From positions 1-8,429 of the forward strand of contig CANHYD010000089.1 in the NCBI GenBank assembly GCA_947464705.1: a stretch of 8,429 bases of DNA. The letters are read 5' to 3'. Below, piece after piece: positions 1 to 7,604 of this stretch. The position numbers and the translations under genes were made by a program. Origin of the DNA: Verrucomicrobiota bacterium. GTDB lineage: Bacteria; Verrucomicrobiota; Verrucomicrobiia; Limisphaerales; UBA9464. Every line of letters starts with the position of its first letter. The stretch's first letter is position 1. A model generated the notes under the pieces. It searched no databases, was not told where the DNA came from, and saw nothing but the letters and a program-made list of their open reading frames with translations.

Positions 1-415
1 CGTGGGGATCGATCAGCGCTCCGCTCCGGGGATCCCAGAGCATCGAGTTGATGGTGAAGTCGCGACGGGCGGAGGCCTCCAGCGGACTCAGTTCGGGGTC
101 GAACTCAATGTCGAAGCCTTTGTGTCCCGGCCCGCGTTTCGAATCCCGCCGCGGCACCGAGAAATCCCAGACCGCTCCGCTCGAATGGGTGAGCTTCACC
201 ACGCCAAACGACTTGCCCACCGAATCGGCCCGGCCGTGTCGGGACAACACGGTCGCCAACTCTGGATACGAGAGGCCATACACCTCGAGGTCGAAGTCGG
301 CGACCGGAACCCCCAGCAACCAGTCCCGCACGCACCCGCCCACCAAGTAGGAACGCTCAAGCCCCGGAGTGTTCCGCAGCAAGGCCAGCAGCGGCGGTGG
401 CAGGATTTCGACCAT
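1..415 (-). CDS. CCA-adding enzyme / poly(A) polymerase family protein, N-terminal part (cut by window edge)
   Basis: This is the first 138 codons of a class II nucleotidyltransferase, open at the left edge of the window. Enzymes of this family add CCA to tRNA 3' ends or A-tails to RNA, using CTP/ATP and two metal ions. The head domain is clear. LVGGCVRD (residues 24-31) is the nucleotide-binding turn, DFDLEVYG (40-47) carries the metal-binding Asp40 and Asp42, and RRDFTINSM (117-125) is the motif that follows the catalytic sheet. The start chosen is the ATG at 413-415, 26 bp after the cupin stop; no Shine-Dalgarno sequence is visible before it. The neck, body and any HD domain lie outside the window, so CCA-adding, A-adding and poly(A) polymerase activity cannot be told apart. 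It is probably co-transcribed with the cupin gene and glmM upstream. Confidence 0.88.
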   Translation of the reverse strand, partial: MVEILPPPLLALLRNTPGLERSYLVGGCVRDWLLGVPVADFDLEVYGLSYPELATVLSRHGRADSVGKSFGVVKLTHSSGAVWDFSVPRRDSKRGPGHKGFDIEFDPELSPLEASARRDFTINSMLWDPRSGALIDPH

Positions 416-441
416 GGGAATTGTGCAGGATCAGGCGAGGT

Positions 442-885
442 TCAGCGGCACTCGGGCAGACCCAGGCTTTGCCGGAGACTGGCCCAAGGTTCGTGGTCCC
501 ACTCGTTGACGGTTCCGGGTTCTTCGGCCTCCACCGGCGACAACATCGCCAGGAAGATCACCGGCTCGCGGAACGGATTGTACGTGCCGTGGATCTCGTT
601 CTTGGGGATCAGCACCATCTCGCCCGCTTTGAGGATCCGATGCTCGCGTCCGCACCATTGCTCGGCCTGACCCGAAAGGATGTAGATGATTTCCTCGCGG
701 GTGGGATGCCGATGGAATCCATGGCAACGCCCGGCATCGAGAGTCGCCCGAACCAGCAGCAGCGATTCGCACGGCACGATGTCCGGACGCGACAGCCACG
801 TGTTCAGCGTGTACGGCGTCAGATCGGTCCGGCTTTCGGCTGCCGTAACAAAGCGCTGTTCGGACACCGCCGGAGGAGCGTTCAT
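442..885 (-). CDS. Small single-domain cupin protein
   Basis: This is a 147-residue cytoplasmic protein with one cupin beta-barrel. Cupin motif 1 appears as GFHRHPTREE (56-65), with His58, His60 and Glu64 or Glu65 as metal ligands. It is followed by IIYILSGQAEQW. Motif 2 appears as GEMVLIPKNEIHGTYN (88-103), with His99 as the last ligand. A full ligand set suggests a metal-binding protein, either an enzyme (isomerase or dioxygenase type) or a sugar or small-molecule sensor; the substrate cannot be read from sequence. There is no signal peptide and no DNA-binding domain. The ATG at 883-885 was preferred. An in-frame TTG at 919-921 would add 12 residues (start MRRPVPARAID) and has a GGAAAGG nearby, so it remains possible. 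The gene lies 76 bp after glmM and 26 bp before the nucleotidyltransferase gene, all on one strand. Confidence 0.85.
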   Translation of the reverse strand: MNAPPAVSEQRFVTAAESRTDLTPYTLNTWLSRPDIVPCESLLLVRATLDAGRCHGFHRHPTREEIIYILSGQAEQWCGREHRILKAGEMVLIPKNEIHGTYNPFREPVIFLAMLSPVEAEEPGTVNEWDHEPWASLRQSLGLPECR

Positions 886-961
886 GCGGTCTATGGCGCG
901 CGCTGGGACCGGACGACGCAAGCCTTTCCGGCCGTCCGACCGACCTTGAGGAGGGTTCCCC

Positions 962-2350
962 TCAGCCGGCTTGCCCCACCTGCTTGCGAATCGATCCGCA
1001 AATGGCCGAGGTCCAACGTTCCATGACCTCCATATCGGGCCCTTCGATCAACAATCGTGCCTTGGGCTCGGTGCCGGAGTAACGCAGCAAAACTCTCCCG
1101 CCCTTCGGCTCGACCTCGGACTCGGCCTGCTTGACCAAGTTCAAAACCTCGTCCAACTCGGCGAACGGGGTCTTTACACGGACGGGGACATTCGTGACGA
1201 GTTGCGGATATCGGGTCCAGCAACGGGCCAATTTGGAGAGCGGCTCGCCGCGAGTCCGCATGGCCCCGAGAATTTGCAGGGCCGCAACCAGACCGTCGCC
1301 GGTGCTGCTGTGGTCACGGAAGATCAGGTGACCACTCTGTTCGCCACCAAAGTTGTATCCGTGGGTCAGCATGCAATCGATGACGTTCTTGTCACCCACC
1401 GCAGTCCGGACCACCTCGCCGCCCGCAGCACGGATCGCGACATCCAGACCCGCATTGCTCATCACCGTGGCCACCAGCGTGTTCTTGGCCAATCGCCCTT
1501 CGGCCAGCATTTGCAAGGCGCTGATGGCCATGATGTCGTCGCCATCGACCAATTGGCCGGCCTCGTCGCACAAGATCACCCGGTCGGCGTCACCGTCATG
1601 GGCGATACCCAGATCGGCCCGGTATTCCCGGACCTTGGCGCACAGCATCTGGGGGTACATCGACCCGCATTCCCGATTGATGTTGGTGCCGTTGGGCTGG
1701 GTCCCGAAGGCGATGACTTCAGCGCCCAGTTCTTGGAGCACCATGGGCGTGGTCTTGTAGGACGCACCATGACCGCAGTCCACCACGATGCGCATGCCCT
1801 CGAGGGTCAGTGTCTTGGGAAAGGACGACTTGGCCTGCTCGACATAGCGGCCGATCGCGTCGTCCACACGGACAGCCTTACCAATCTCGCTCGCGGTCGG
1901 GCGGAAGGCCTCGATGGCCCCACTAAAAACCAATTCCTCGATCTGGTTTTCGGTGACGTCGTCGAGCTTGTAACCGTCGGGCCCGAAGAACTTGATGCCG
2001 TTGTCTTCGTAGGGATTGTGCGAGGCGGTGATCACGATGCCCGCGTCGGCACGCATGGAGCGCGTCACATAGGCCACGCCCGGCGTCGGGAGCGGTCCGA
2101 TGAAGATCACGTCGACCCCCATCGACAGCACTCCGGAGCTGATCGCGTTCTCGAGCATGTAGCCTGAGAGGCGGGTGTCCTTGCCGATCACGATGCGGTG
2201 GCGCATCCGGTTGCGGGCCTGGCCGTTCCGGTTCTTAAACACATGCGCCGCCGCGCGCCCCAACTTCAGGGCCGTCTCGGCCGTCACCGGTTCGACATTG
2301 GCACGACCCCGGACACCGTCGGTCCCGAAAATCCGTTTTTGGTAGGACAT
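962..2350 (-). CDS. glmM: Phosphoglucosamine mutase GlmM
   Basis: GlmM converts glucosamine-6-phosphate to glucosamine-1-phosphate, a step towards UDP-GlcNAc for peptidoglycan and other surface polymers, in the cytoplasm. The 462 residues carry the whole alpha-D-phosphohexomutase pattern. RIFGTDGVRG lies at 6-15. The active-site loop TASHNPYEDNG (108-118) contains the phosphorylated Ser110. The Mg-binding loop is DGDADR (252-257), the sugar-specificity loop is GGEQSGH (335-341), and the phosphate-binding loop is RYSGTEP (423-429). The GEQSG form of the third loop separates GlmM from phosphomannomutase and phosphoglucomutase. The start is the ATG at 2348-2350, giving MSYQKRIFGTDG, the usual short GlmM lead-in; the reading frame stays open upstream to 2458, and an ATG at 2368 would add only MFVLAD. 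The basic stretch at 39-52 is slightly longer than usual, which fits a length a little above the typical 445 or so. It is first in a leftward gene row with the cupin and nucleotidyltransferase genes and divergent from recQ. Confidence 0.97.
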   Translation of the reverse strand: MSYQKRIFGTDGVRGRANVEPVTAETALKLGRAAAHVFKNRNGQARNRMRHRIVIGKDTRLSGYMLENAISSGVLSMGVDVIFIGPLPTPGVAYVTRSMRADAGIVITASHNPYEDNGIKFFGPDGYKLDDVTENQIEELVFSGAIEAFRPTASEIGKAVRVDDAIGRYVEQAKSSFPKTLTLEGMRIVVDCGHGASYKTTPMVLQELGAEVIAFGTQPNGTNINRECGSMYPQMLCAKVREYRADLGIAHDGDADRVILCDEAGQLVDGDDIMAISALQMLAEGRLAKNTLVATVMSNAGLDVAIRAAGGEVVRTAVGDKNVIDCMLTHGYNFGGEQSGHLIFRDHSSTGDGLVAALQILGAMRTRGEPLSKLARCWTRYPQLVTNVPVRVKTPFAELDEVLNLVKQAESEVEPKGGRVLLRYSGTEPKARLLIEGPDMEVMERWTSAICGSIRKQVGQAG

Positions 2351-2508
2351 ATCAGCAAGCACGAACATGCCAAATCCCTGACCGGTCGGGCAACTGGCAA
2401 TGCGGGCGACCACCGGGGATCTTTCCCGAAATCCAGAACCAGAAGTGCCGAACATCATGATTCAGGCACATTGCCGCCCCGCCAACTTGCCGGTATCCTC
2501 ACGCACTC
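2351..2508. promoter_or_regulatory. Divergent intergenic region between glmM and recQ
   Basis: This 158-bp gap must hold the start signals for both glmM (leftward) and recQ (rightward). I see no gene and no strong palindrome in it. No convincing sigma-70 pair was found for the glmM direction; one weak pair for recQ is listed separately. Neither start codon has a good Shine-Dalgarno sequence. Confidence 0.5.
2471..2499 (+). promoter_or_regulatory. Weak sigma-70-like promoter candidate for recQ
   Basis: TTGCCG (2471-2476) and TATCCT (2494-2499) are separated by 17 bp. Each matches the sigma-70 consensus at 4 of 6 positions. Transcription would start near 2506, about three bases before the GTG start of recQ, giving an almost leaderless message. 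Matches of this quality arise by chance, so this is only a candidate. Confidence 0.25.
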
Positions 2509-4344
<1,836 letters not shown>

Positions 4345-4358
4345 CGCCGCAGATCGCC

Positions 4359-4389
4359 CCGAGGGTCTCCGGCGCACCAGCGGCCTCGG
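4359..4389. terminator. Weak stem-loop between convergent recQ and argS
   Basis: CCGAGG (4359-4364) can pair with CCTCGG (4384-4389), and CCG (4369-4371) with CGG (4381-4383) inside it, with a bulge between. It lies in the 59-bp gap between the two converging stop codons, where a bidirectional terminator would be expected. There is no T-tract on either side, so it does not qualify as a standard intrinsic terminator; factor-dependent termination is equally possible. Confidence 0.25.
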
Positions 4390-4403
4390 TCAGCCGCTTC
4401 GCC

Positions 4404-6161
4404 TCACATCTTCTCGGTGACTTCAATCCCCAGCGTCTCAAGACCCAACCGCAGGACTTGGGCGCTGAGTCGGCACAAGGCCAACCGAGTCGAGCGAGCC
4501 GGCTCTTCGGCCTTCAACACCGGGCAGGCCTCATAAAAACTGCTGTAGAGGCCCGCCAACTCATGGAGGTAGTTGCACAAGTAGTTCGGGCGACATTCCT
4601 CGGCGGCCGCCTGCAGCGTGAAACCGAGGTTCATGAGGTGCTTGGCCAACGCGATCTCCGCGGGCTCGGTCAGAGCAATCGGCTGGGCCGCTGTCGGTGC
4701 ACCGGAGTCGCGGACCACCTTCGCTGCCCGGGTGTACTGATACTGGACGTAGGGCGCGGTGTTGCCTTGCAGCGCCAGCATCTTGTCCCAGGAGAACACG
4801 TAATCGCTTTGGCGATTCGGCAACAAGTCCTGCCACTTGACGGCCCCGAGACCGACAATCCGGGCGATCTCTCGACGTTCCGAAGGGTCCAAGTCGGGGC
4901 GCTTCTCAGTGACCACTTGCAGGGCCCGCTCCTCGGCTTCGTCGAGGAGGTCGGCCAGTCGGACCGTGTCCCCAGAGCGGGTTTTGAAGGGCTTCCCATC
5001 CTCGCCCAGGATTTTTCCGAAACCGATGTGCCGCAACTGCGTCTTGCGATAGGCCTCGGGCTGCCACCGAGCGAAGACATGGAATAGCCCGCGGAAATGC
5101 CCCGATTGGCGGTCATCCACCACGTAGAGGATCTCATCGGGAGCCCAGGTCCGGATGCGATAATCGACCGTGGCCAGATCGGTGGTCATGTAATTGAACC
5201 CGCCGTCGCTCTTGCGGATGAGTGCCGGCACGTCCACCCACTCCCCGTCCCGGCTCACCAAGAACGGATCCTCCTTGGGCGACAGTGTCCGATCGCTAAA
5301 CACCGCAACGGCTCCATCGCTCAAACGCGCGATGCCCGCCGCCAGGAGCGCCTCCACCACCGAACCCAACTCGGCGTTATAAAAACTCTCACCCAAGGTA
5401 TGGTCAAACCGAGTGCCCATCCGCCCGTAGAGCGTGTCGAACTGAACTTGCGAGAGGCGGATCATCTCCTTCCAGATGGCCAGGTTCTCAGGGTCGCCAG
5501 CCTGCAGGCGTACCAATTCCTGACGCGCCATTTCCAAGCGGGCCGGGTCGGCATCGCATTGGGTGTTGACCGTCTTGTAAAGCCGCTCCATCTCCGCGAT
5601 GGGATCACTCTCCAGGGCCTGCCGATCGAGCAATTCCTTCCAGCCCACCAGCAATTTGCCGAACTGGGTACCCCAGTCACCAATGTGATTGTCACTAATG
5701 ACTCGATGCCCGAGCAGCCGCCACATCCGCTGCAACGCTTCCCCGATGCCCGTGGATCGGATGTGCCCGACATGCATGGGCTTGGCGACATTCGGCGAGG
5801 AGAAATCCAGAACCACGGTCCTCGGCGTCTCGGCCTTGGGTATGAGCACCGGTTTCCCGCAGGCCGCGTCACTGAGCCACTGCTCCAGGGCTTGTCGTGT
5901 CAGTCGGAAATTCAAGAACCCCGGTCCAGCGATCTCCACCGGCTCGCAAAGTTCGGAGACGTCGAGTCGCGCCACCACATCGCTGGCCAATTGACGGGGA
6001 TTCATGCGGGCGGCCTTTGCCACCAGCATCAGGGAGTTGCTCTGAAAATCACCAAACCGCGCCTCGGAGGCCGGCTTCACCTGAATGGTGGCCGGGTCGG
6101 CGGTAGGAACAAGGGCGGAAACCGCGGCGCGAAGCCGGGATTCAATTGCGGAATGGAACAT
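4404..6161 (-). CDS. argS: Arginyl-tRNA synthetase
   Basis: ArgRS attaches arginine to tRNA-Arg using ATP; this family needs the tRNA to activate the amino acid. The 585 residues are a normal length for the bacterial enzyme. An N-terminal Add1-type tRNA-contact domain (about 1-90, with RFGDFQSN at 35-42 and GPGFLNFRL at 79-87) precedes the class I catalytic fold. The HIGH motif is HVGH (130-133) within SSPNVAKPMHVGH. The place of KMSKS is taken by FKTRSGD (392-398), a replacement known in many ArgRS enzymes. The C-terminal anticodon-binding helical domain (about 455-585) includes QYQYTRA and ends in the family's typical LGIEVTEKM. The start is the ATG at 6159-6161; no Shine-Dalgarno sequence precedes it. 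It follows the ptsN-like gene by 43 bp on the same strand, so the two probably share a transcript. Confidence 0.97.
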   Translation of the reverse strand: MFHSAIESRLRAAVSALVPTADPATIQVKPASEARFGDFQSNSLMLVAKAARMNPRQLASDVVARLDVSELCEPVEIAGPGFLNFRLTRQALEQWLSDAACGKPVLIPKAETPRTVVLDFSSPNVAKPMHVGHIRSTGIGEALQRMWRLLGHRVISDNHIGDWGTQFGKLLVGWKELLDRQALESDPIAEMERLYKTVNTQCDADPARLEMARQELVRLQAGDPENLAIWKEMIRLSQVQFDTLYGRMGTRFDHTLGESFYNAELGSVVEALLAAGIARLSDGAVAVFSDRTLSPKEDPFLVSRDGEWVDVPALIRKSDGGFNYMTTDLATVDYRIRTWAPDEILYVVDDRQSGHFRGLFHVFARWQPEAYRKTQLRHIGFGKILGEDGKPFKTRSGDTVRLADLLDEAEERALQVVTEKRPDLDPSERREIARIVGLGAVKWQDLLPNRQSDYVFSWDKMLALQGNTAPYVQYQYTRAAKVVRDSGAPTAAQPIALTEPAEIALAKHLMNLGFTLQAAAEECRPNYLCNYLHELAGLYSSFYEACPVLKAEEPARSTRLALCRLSAQVLRLGLETLGIEVTEKM

Positions 6162-6204
6162 GGGACGGAGAGGTCGGACTCGGATGGCATCACCCCAACG
6201 GAGG

Positions 6205-6675
6205 TCAGCGCAGACCTTCGGAGAAGTCGCGGATCGTCTTGATCATCGCCTCCGCGTCCGGGGCGTTGGTGATGGACTTCAGAAAGTCATCGCGGCGGAG
6301 GACTTTGGCAATGCCAGCCAAGGTATGCAGGTGGCGCTGGAACTGCCCGGCTGGCACCAGGAACAATGTCACTAAATGGACCGGTTGATTGTCCAATGCA
6401 TCGAAGCTGACACCGGTGCGGGAGCGCCCGAATGCGGCGATTACTTCCGGAATCAAATCGGTGGAGGCATGCGGGATGCCAATGCCGAATCCGATACCGG
6501 TGCTCATGGACGTCTCGCGCTTTTTGACCACCGCGGTGATGGCCTCCCGGTGTTCGGGCAGAACCTTGCCAGCGGCAACAAGGCACCCGATCAACTCGTC
6601 GATGGCCTCCCACCGGTTTTTGGCCGCCAGTTCAGGAACGATCTGCCGTGTCGTGAGAATATCGCCAAGATTCAT
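6205..6675 (-). CDS. ptsN: PTS EIIA domain protein, PtsN (nitrogen-type EIIA) like
   Basis: This is a free-standing 156-residue EIIA domain of the fructose/mannitol/Ntr class. Such proteins receive a phosphate on histidine from the PTS chain. The EIIA-Ntr subgroup mostly regulates (potassium uptake, stress, metabolism) rather than moving sugar. The phosphorylation site is GIGIPHAST, with His69. FDALDNQPVHLVTLFLVPAG (91-110) and the HLHTLAGIAKVL segment (115-126) resemble E. coli PtsN closely, including the second conserved histidine. There is no EIIB, EIIC or DNA-binding domain attached, and no sugar permease gene nearby, which favours a regulatory role. The start is the ATG at 6673-6675, giving MNLGDILTT; only a weak AGG lies upstream. 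It sits 125 bp after the M50-like gene and 43 bp before argS. The rest of the phosphorelay (EI, HPr) is not in the window. Confidence 0.9.
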   Translation of the reverse strand: MNLGDILTTRQIVPELAAKNRWEAIDELIGCLVAAGKVLPEHREAITAVVKKRETSMSTGIGFGIGIPHASTDLIPEVIAAFGRSRTGVSFDALDNQPVHLVTLFLVPAGQFQRHLHTLAGIAKVLRRDDFLKSITNAPDAEAMIKTIRDFSEGLR

Positions 6676-6722
6676 GCGTACCTAGGATGCGAAGCTTCTC
6701 GCCTGCGTGGGCTGAGATTCAA

Positions 6723-6738
6723 GTGTCATTTGTAACAC
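6723..6738. promoter_or_regulatory. Operator-like inverted repeat upstream of ptsN
   Basis: On the minus strand GTGTTACAAATGACAC has half-sites GTGTnA and TnACAC around four central bases. It begins 48 bp before the ptsN start and is an AT-richer patch in GC-rich sequence. It could be a transcription-factor site for the ptsN-argS unit. The TACAAA inside it is a weak -10 lookalike with no matching -35 at 17 bp. Short imperfect palindromes occur by chance. Confidence 0.22.
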
Positions 6739-6800
6739 AGCGACAGGAACCCGACCGTGCCTCGACCACGAAAAGAGCCTCCCCAGTGAGCCTCATTGCG

Positions 6801-7487
6801 TCAGGAGATCCACTGTTGAGCCAACCGCCATGCCTCCAGATAGAATTCACCGGAGAGGCGTGCTGCCGATCGCAACGCGGTCCCCACGCCTGGGCGCCCG
6901 GCCAGCCAAGCCATGCCCACCAGCAGCATCAACGCGTTGCCCAGCCAGATGAGCGACCCCGAAAAGAGAAATCCTTCGCCCACTAGGTCCGGCTGTCGGA
7001 TGCGCAGGATCACCGCCGTCATGGTGACGTGGAAGCCGTAGGTCAGCCCCAGCCCGGCCTGATACAGAGGCATCACCCACCAAGCCATTCCCCACCGCCA
7101 CTGCACCACAGCCATGATCAGCGACCAGAGGATCGAGTAGATGGGCAAGAAATAGGGAGAGAGCGCAATGAACGCATTGCTCTTGCTCACCCGGACTTCT
7201 CCCCCGCGGCTGTTGACCTTGAAGGATTGAACCCGCGATCCACACATCCAGGCGCTGAGTGCGTGGGTCAATTCATGACCCAAGACATACAGCCACATCG
7301 GGCGCGGTAACTGAACATAGACCACCACCCAAATTCCCAAGCCTACCAGGAGGGGCACCCAAAATGAACTACCGGAAACCGAGGCGCGACCAACCTCCCA
7401 GGCGGCCCAACTCACCCCCAGATTGATTGGAAGCAGGAGTAGCGCGACTAGCCATCGAACACCGCGGCGAAACCATCGAGACAACAT
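6801..7487 (-). CDS. M50-like (site-2 protease related) integral membrane metalloprotease
   Basis: This is a 228-residue inner-membrane protein with a zinc-protease signature. HELTH (71-75), an exact HExxH, lies in the hydrophobic stretch 64-83, as in intramembrane M50 proteases. The following region has a GGEV turn (95-98) and NAFIALSPYFLPIYS (104-118), a pattern I associate with small M50B-like proteins. Likely membrane segments are about 11-30, 43-60, 64-83, 104-128, 135-160 and 173-197. A third metal ligand is not certain: the usual Asp may be Asp167 in QPDLVGEG, or His153 could contribute. There is no PDZ domain, so it is not a standard RseP. The start is the ATG at 7485-7487, giving the positive lead MLSRWFRRGVRW, which favours a cytoplasmic N-terminus. 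It precedes ptsN and argS on the same strand. The substrate is unknown, and an inactive relative is possible. Confidence 0.75.
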   Translation of the reverse strand: MLSRWFRRGVRWLVALLLLPINLGVSWAAWEVGRASVSGSSFWVPLLVGLGIWVVVYVQLPRPMWLYVLGHELTHALSAWMCGSRVQSFKVNSRGGEVRVSKSNAFIALSPYFLPIYSILWSLIMAVVQWRWGMAWWVMPLYQAGLGLTYGFHVTMTAVILRIRQPDLVGEGFLFSGSLIWLGNALMLLVGMAWLAGRPGVGTALRSAARLSGEFYLEAWRLAQQWIS

Positions 7488-7604
7488 TCCGTCGGCAGAG
7501 TTCCGTGCGCCGGAGGGCTCGAACAGCCCAAAGCTTCTGACTCGCAGACGGACCCAGCCTTGCGATCAGGGGCACACGATGCACCATCCGGGAGTGTTGC
7601 CCGT
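7488..7604. promoter_or_regulatory. Divergent intergenic region between the M50-like gene and the right-edge gene
   Basis: The 117-bp gap separates two divergent starts and should hold promoters for both. I found no convincing -35/-10 pair in either direction. Two things can be seen: a short hairpin at 7515-7529 and a GGGAG ribosome-binding-site candidate for the rightward gene at 7590-7594. Confidence 0.45.
7515..7529. other. Perfect 5-bp stem, 5-base loop hairpin in divergent region
   Basis: GGGCT (7515-7519) and AGCCC (7525-7529) pair perfectly around CGAAC. In the leftward transcript the loop reads GTTCG and the hairpin would end 27 bases before the M50-like start codon. There is no T-tract. 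It may be a small 5'-leader structure or chance in GC-rich DNA. Confidence 0.25.

Noticed and set aside
2..670. 222-codon plus-strand frame at the left edge
   Set aside because: It runs antisense across both the nucleotidyltransferase and cupin genes and has no domain signature.
971..2167. 398-codon open frame on the plus strand opposite glmM
   Set aside because: It lies wholly antisense to a gene with every GlmM motif; the translation is low-complexity and rich in Gly, Val, His and Asp, as expected of a GC-rich shadow frame.
4407..6161. Missing KMSKS motif in ArgRS as a sign of inactivity
   Set aside because: Replacement of KMSKS is known in many active ArgRS enzymes, and the rest of the protein is complete.
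5097..6242. 381-codon open frame on the plus strand opposite argS and the end of ptsN
   Set aside because: It is antisense to two well-supported genes, has no recognisable motif and overlaps their boundary; it is a shadow.
6775..6794. Direct repeat GAGCCTC (6775-6781 and 6788-6794) after the M50-like stop
   Set aside because: Only seven bases, two copies, and not an inverted repeat, so it cannot form a terminator stem; likely chance.
7510..7540. Possible tRNA T-arm (GTTCGA within a stem on the minus strand)
   Set aside because: The loop is five bases, not seven, and no acceptor, D or anticodon arm can be built around it.
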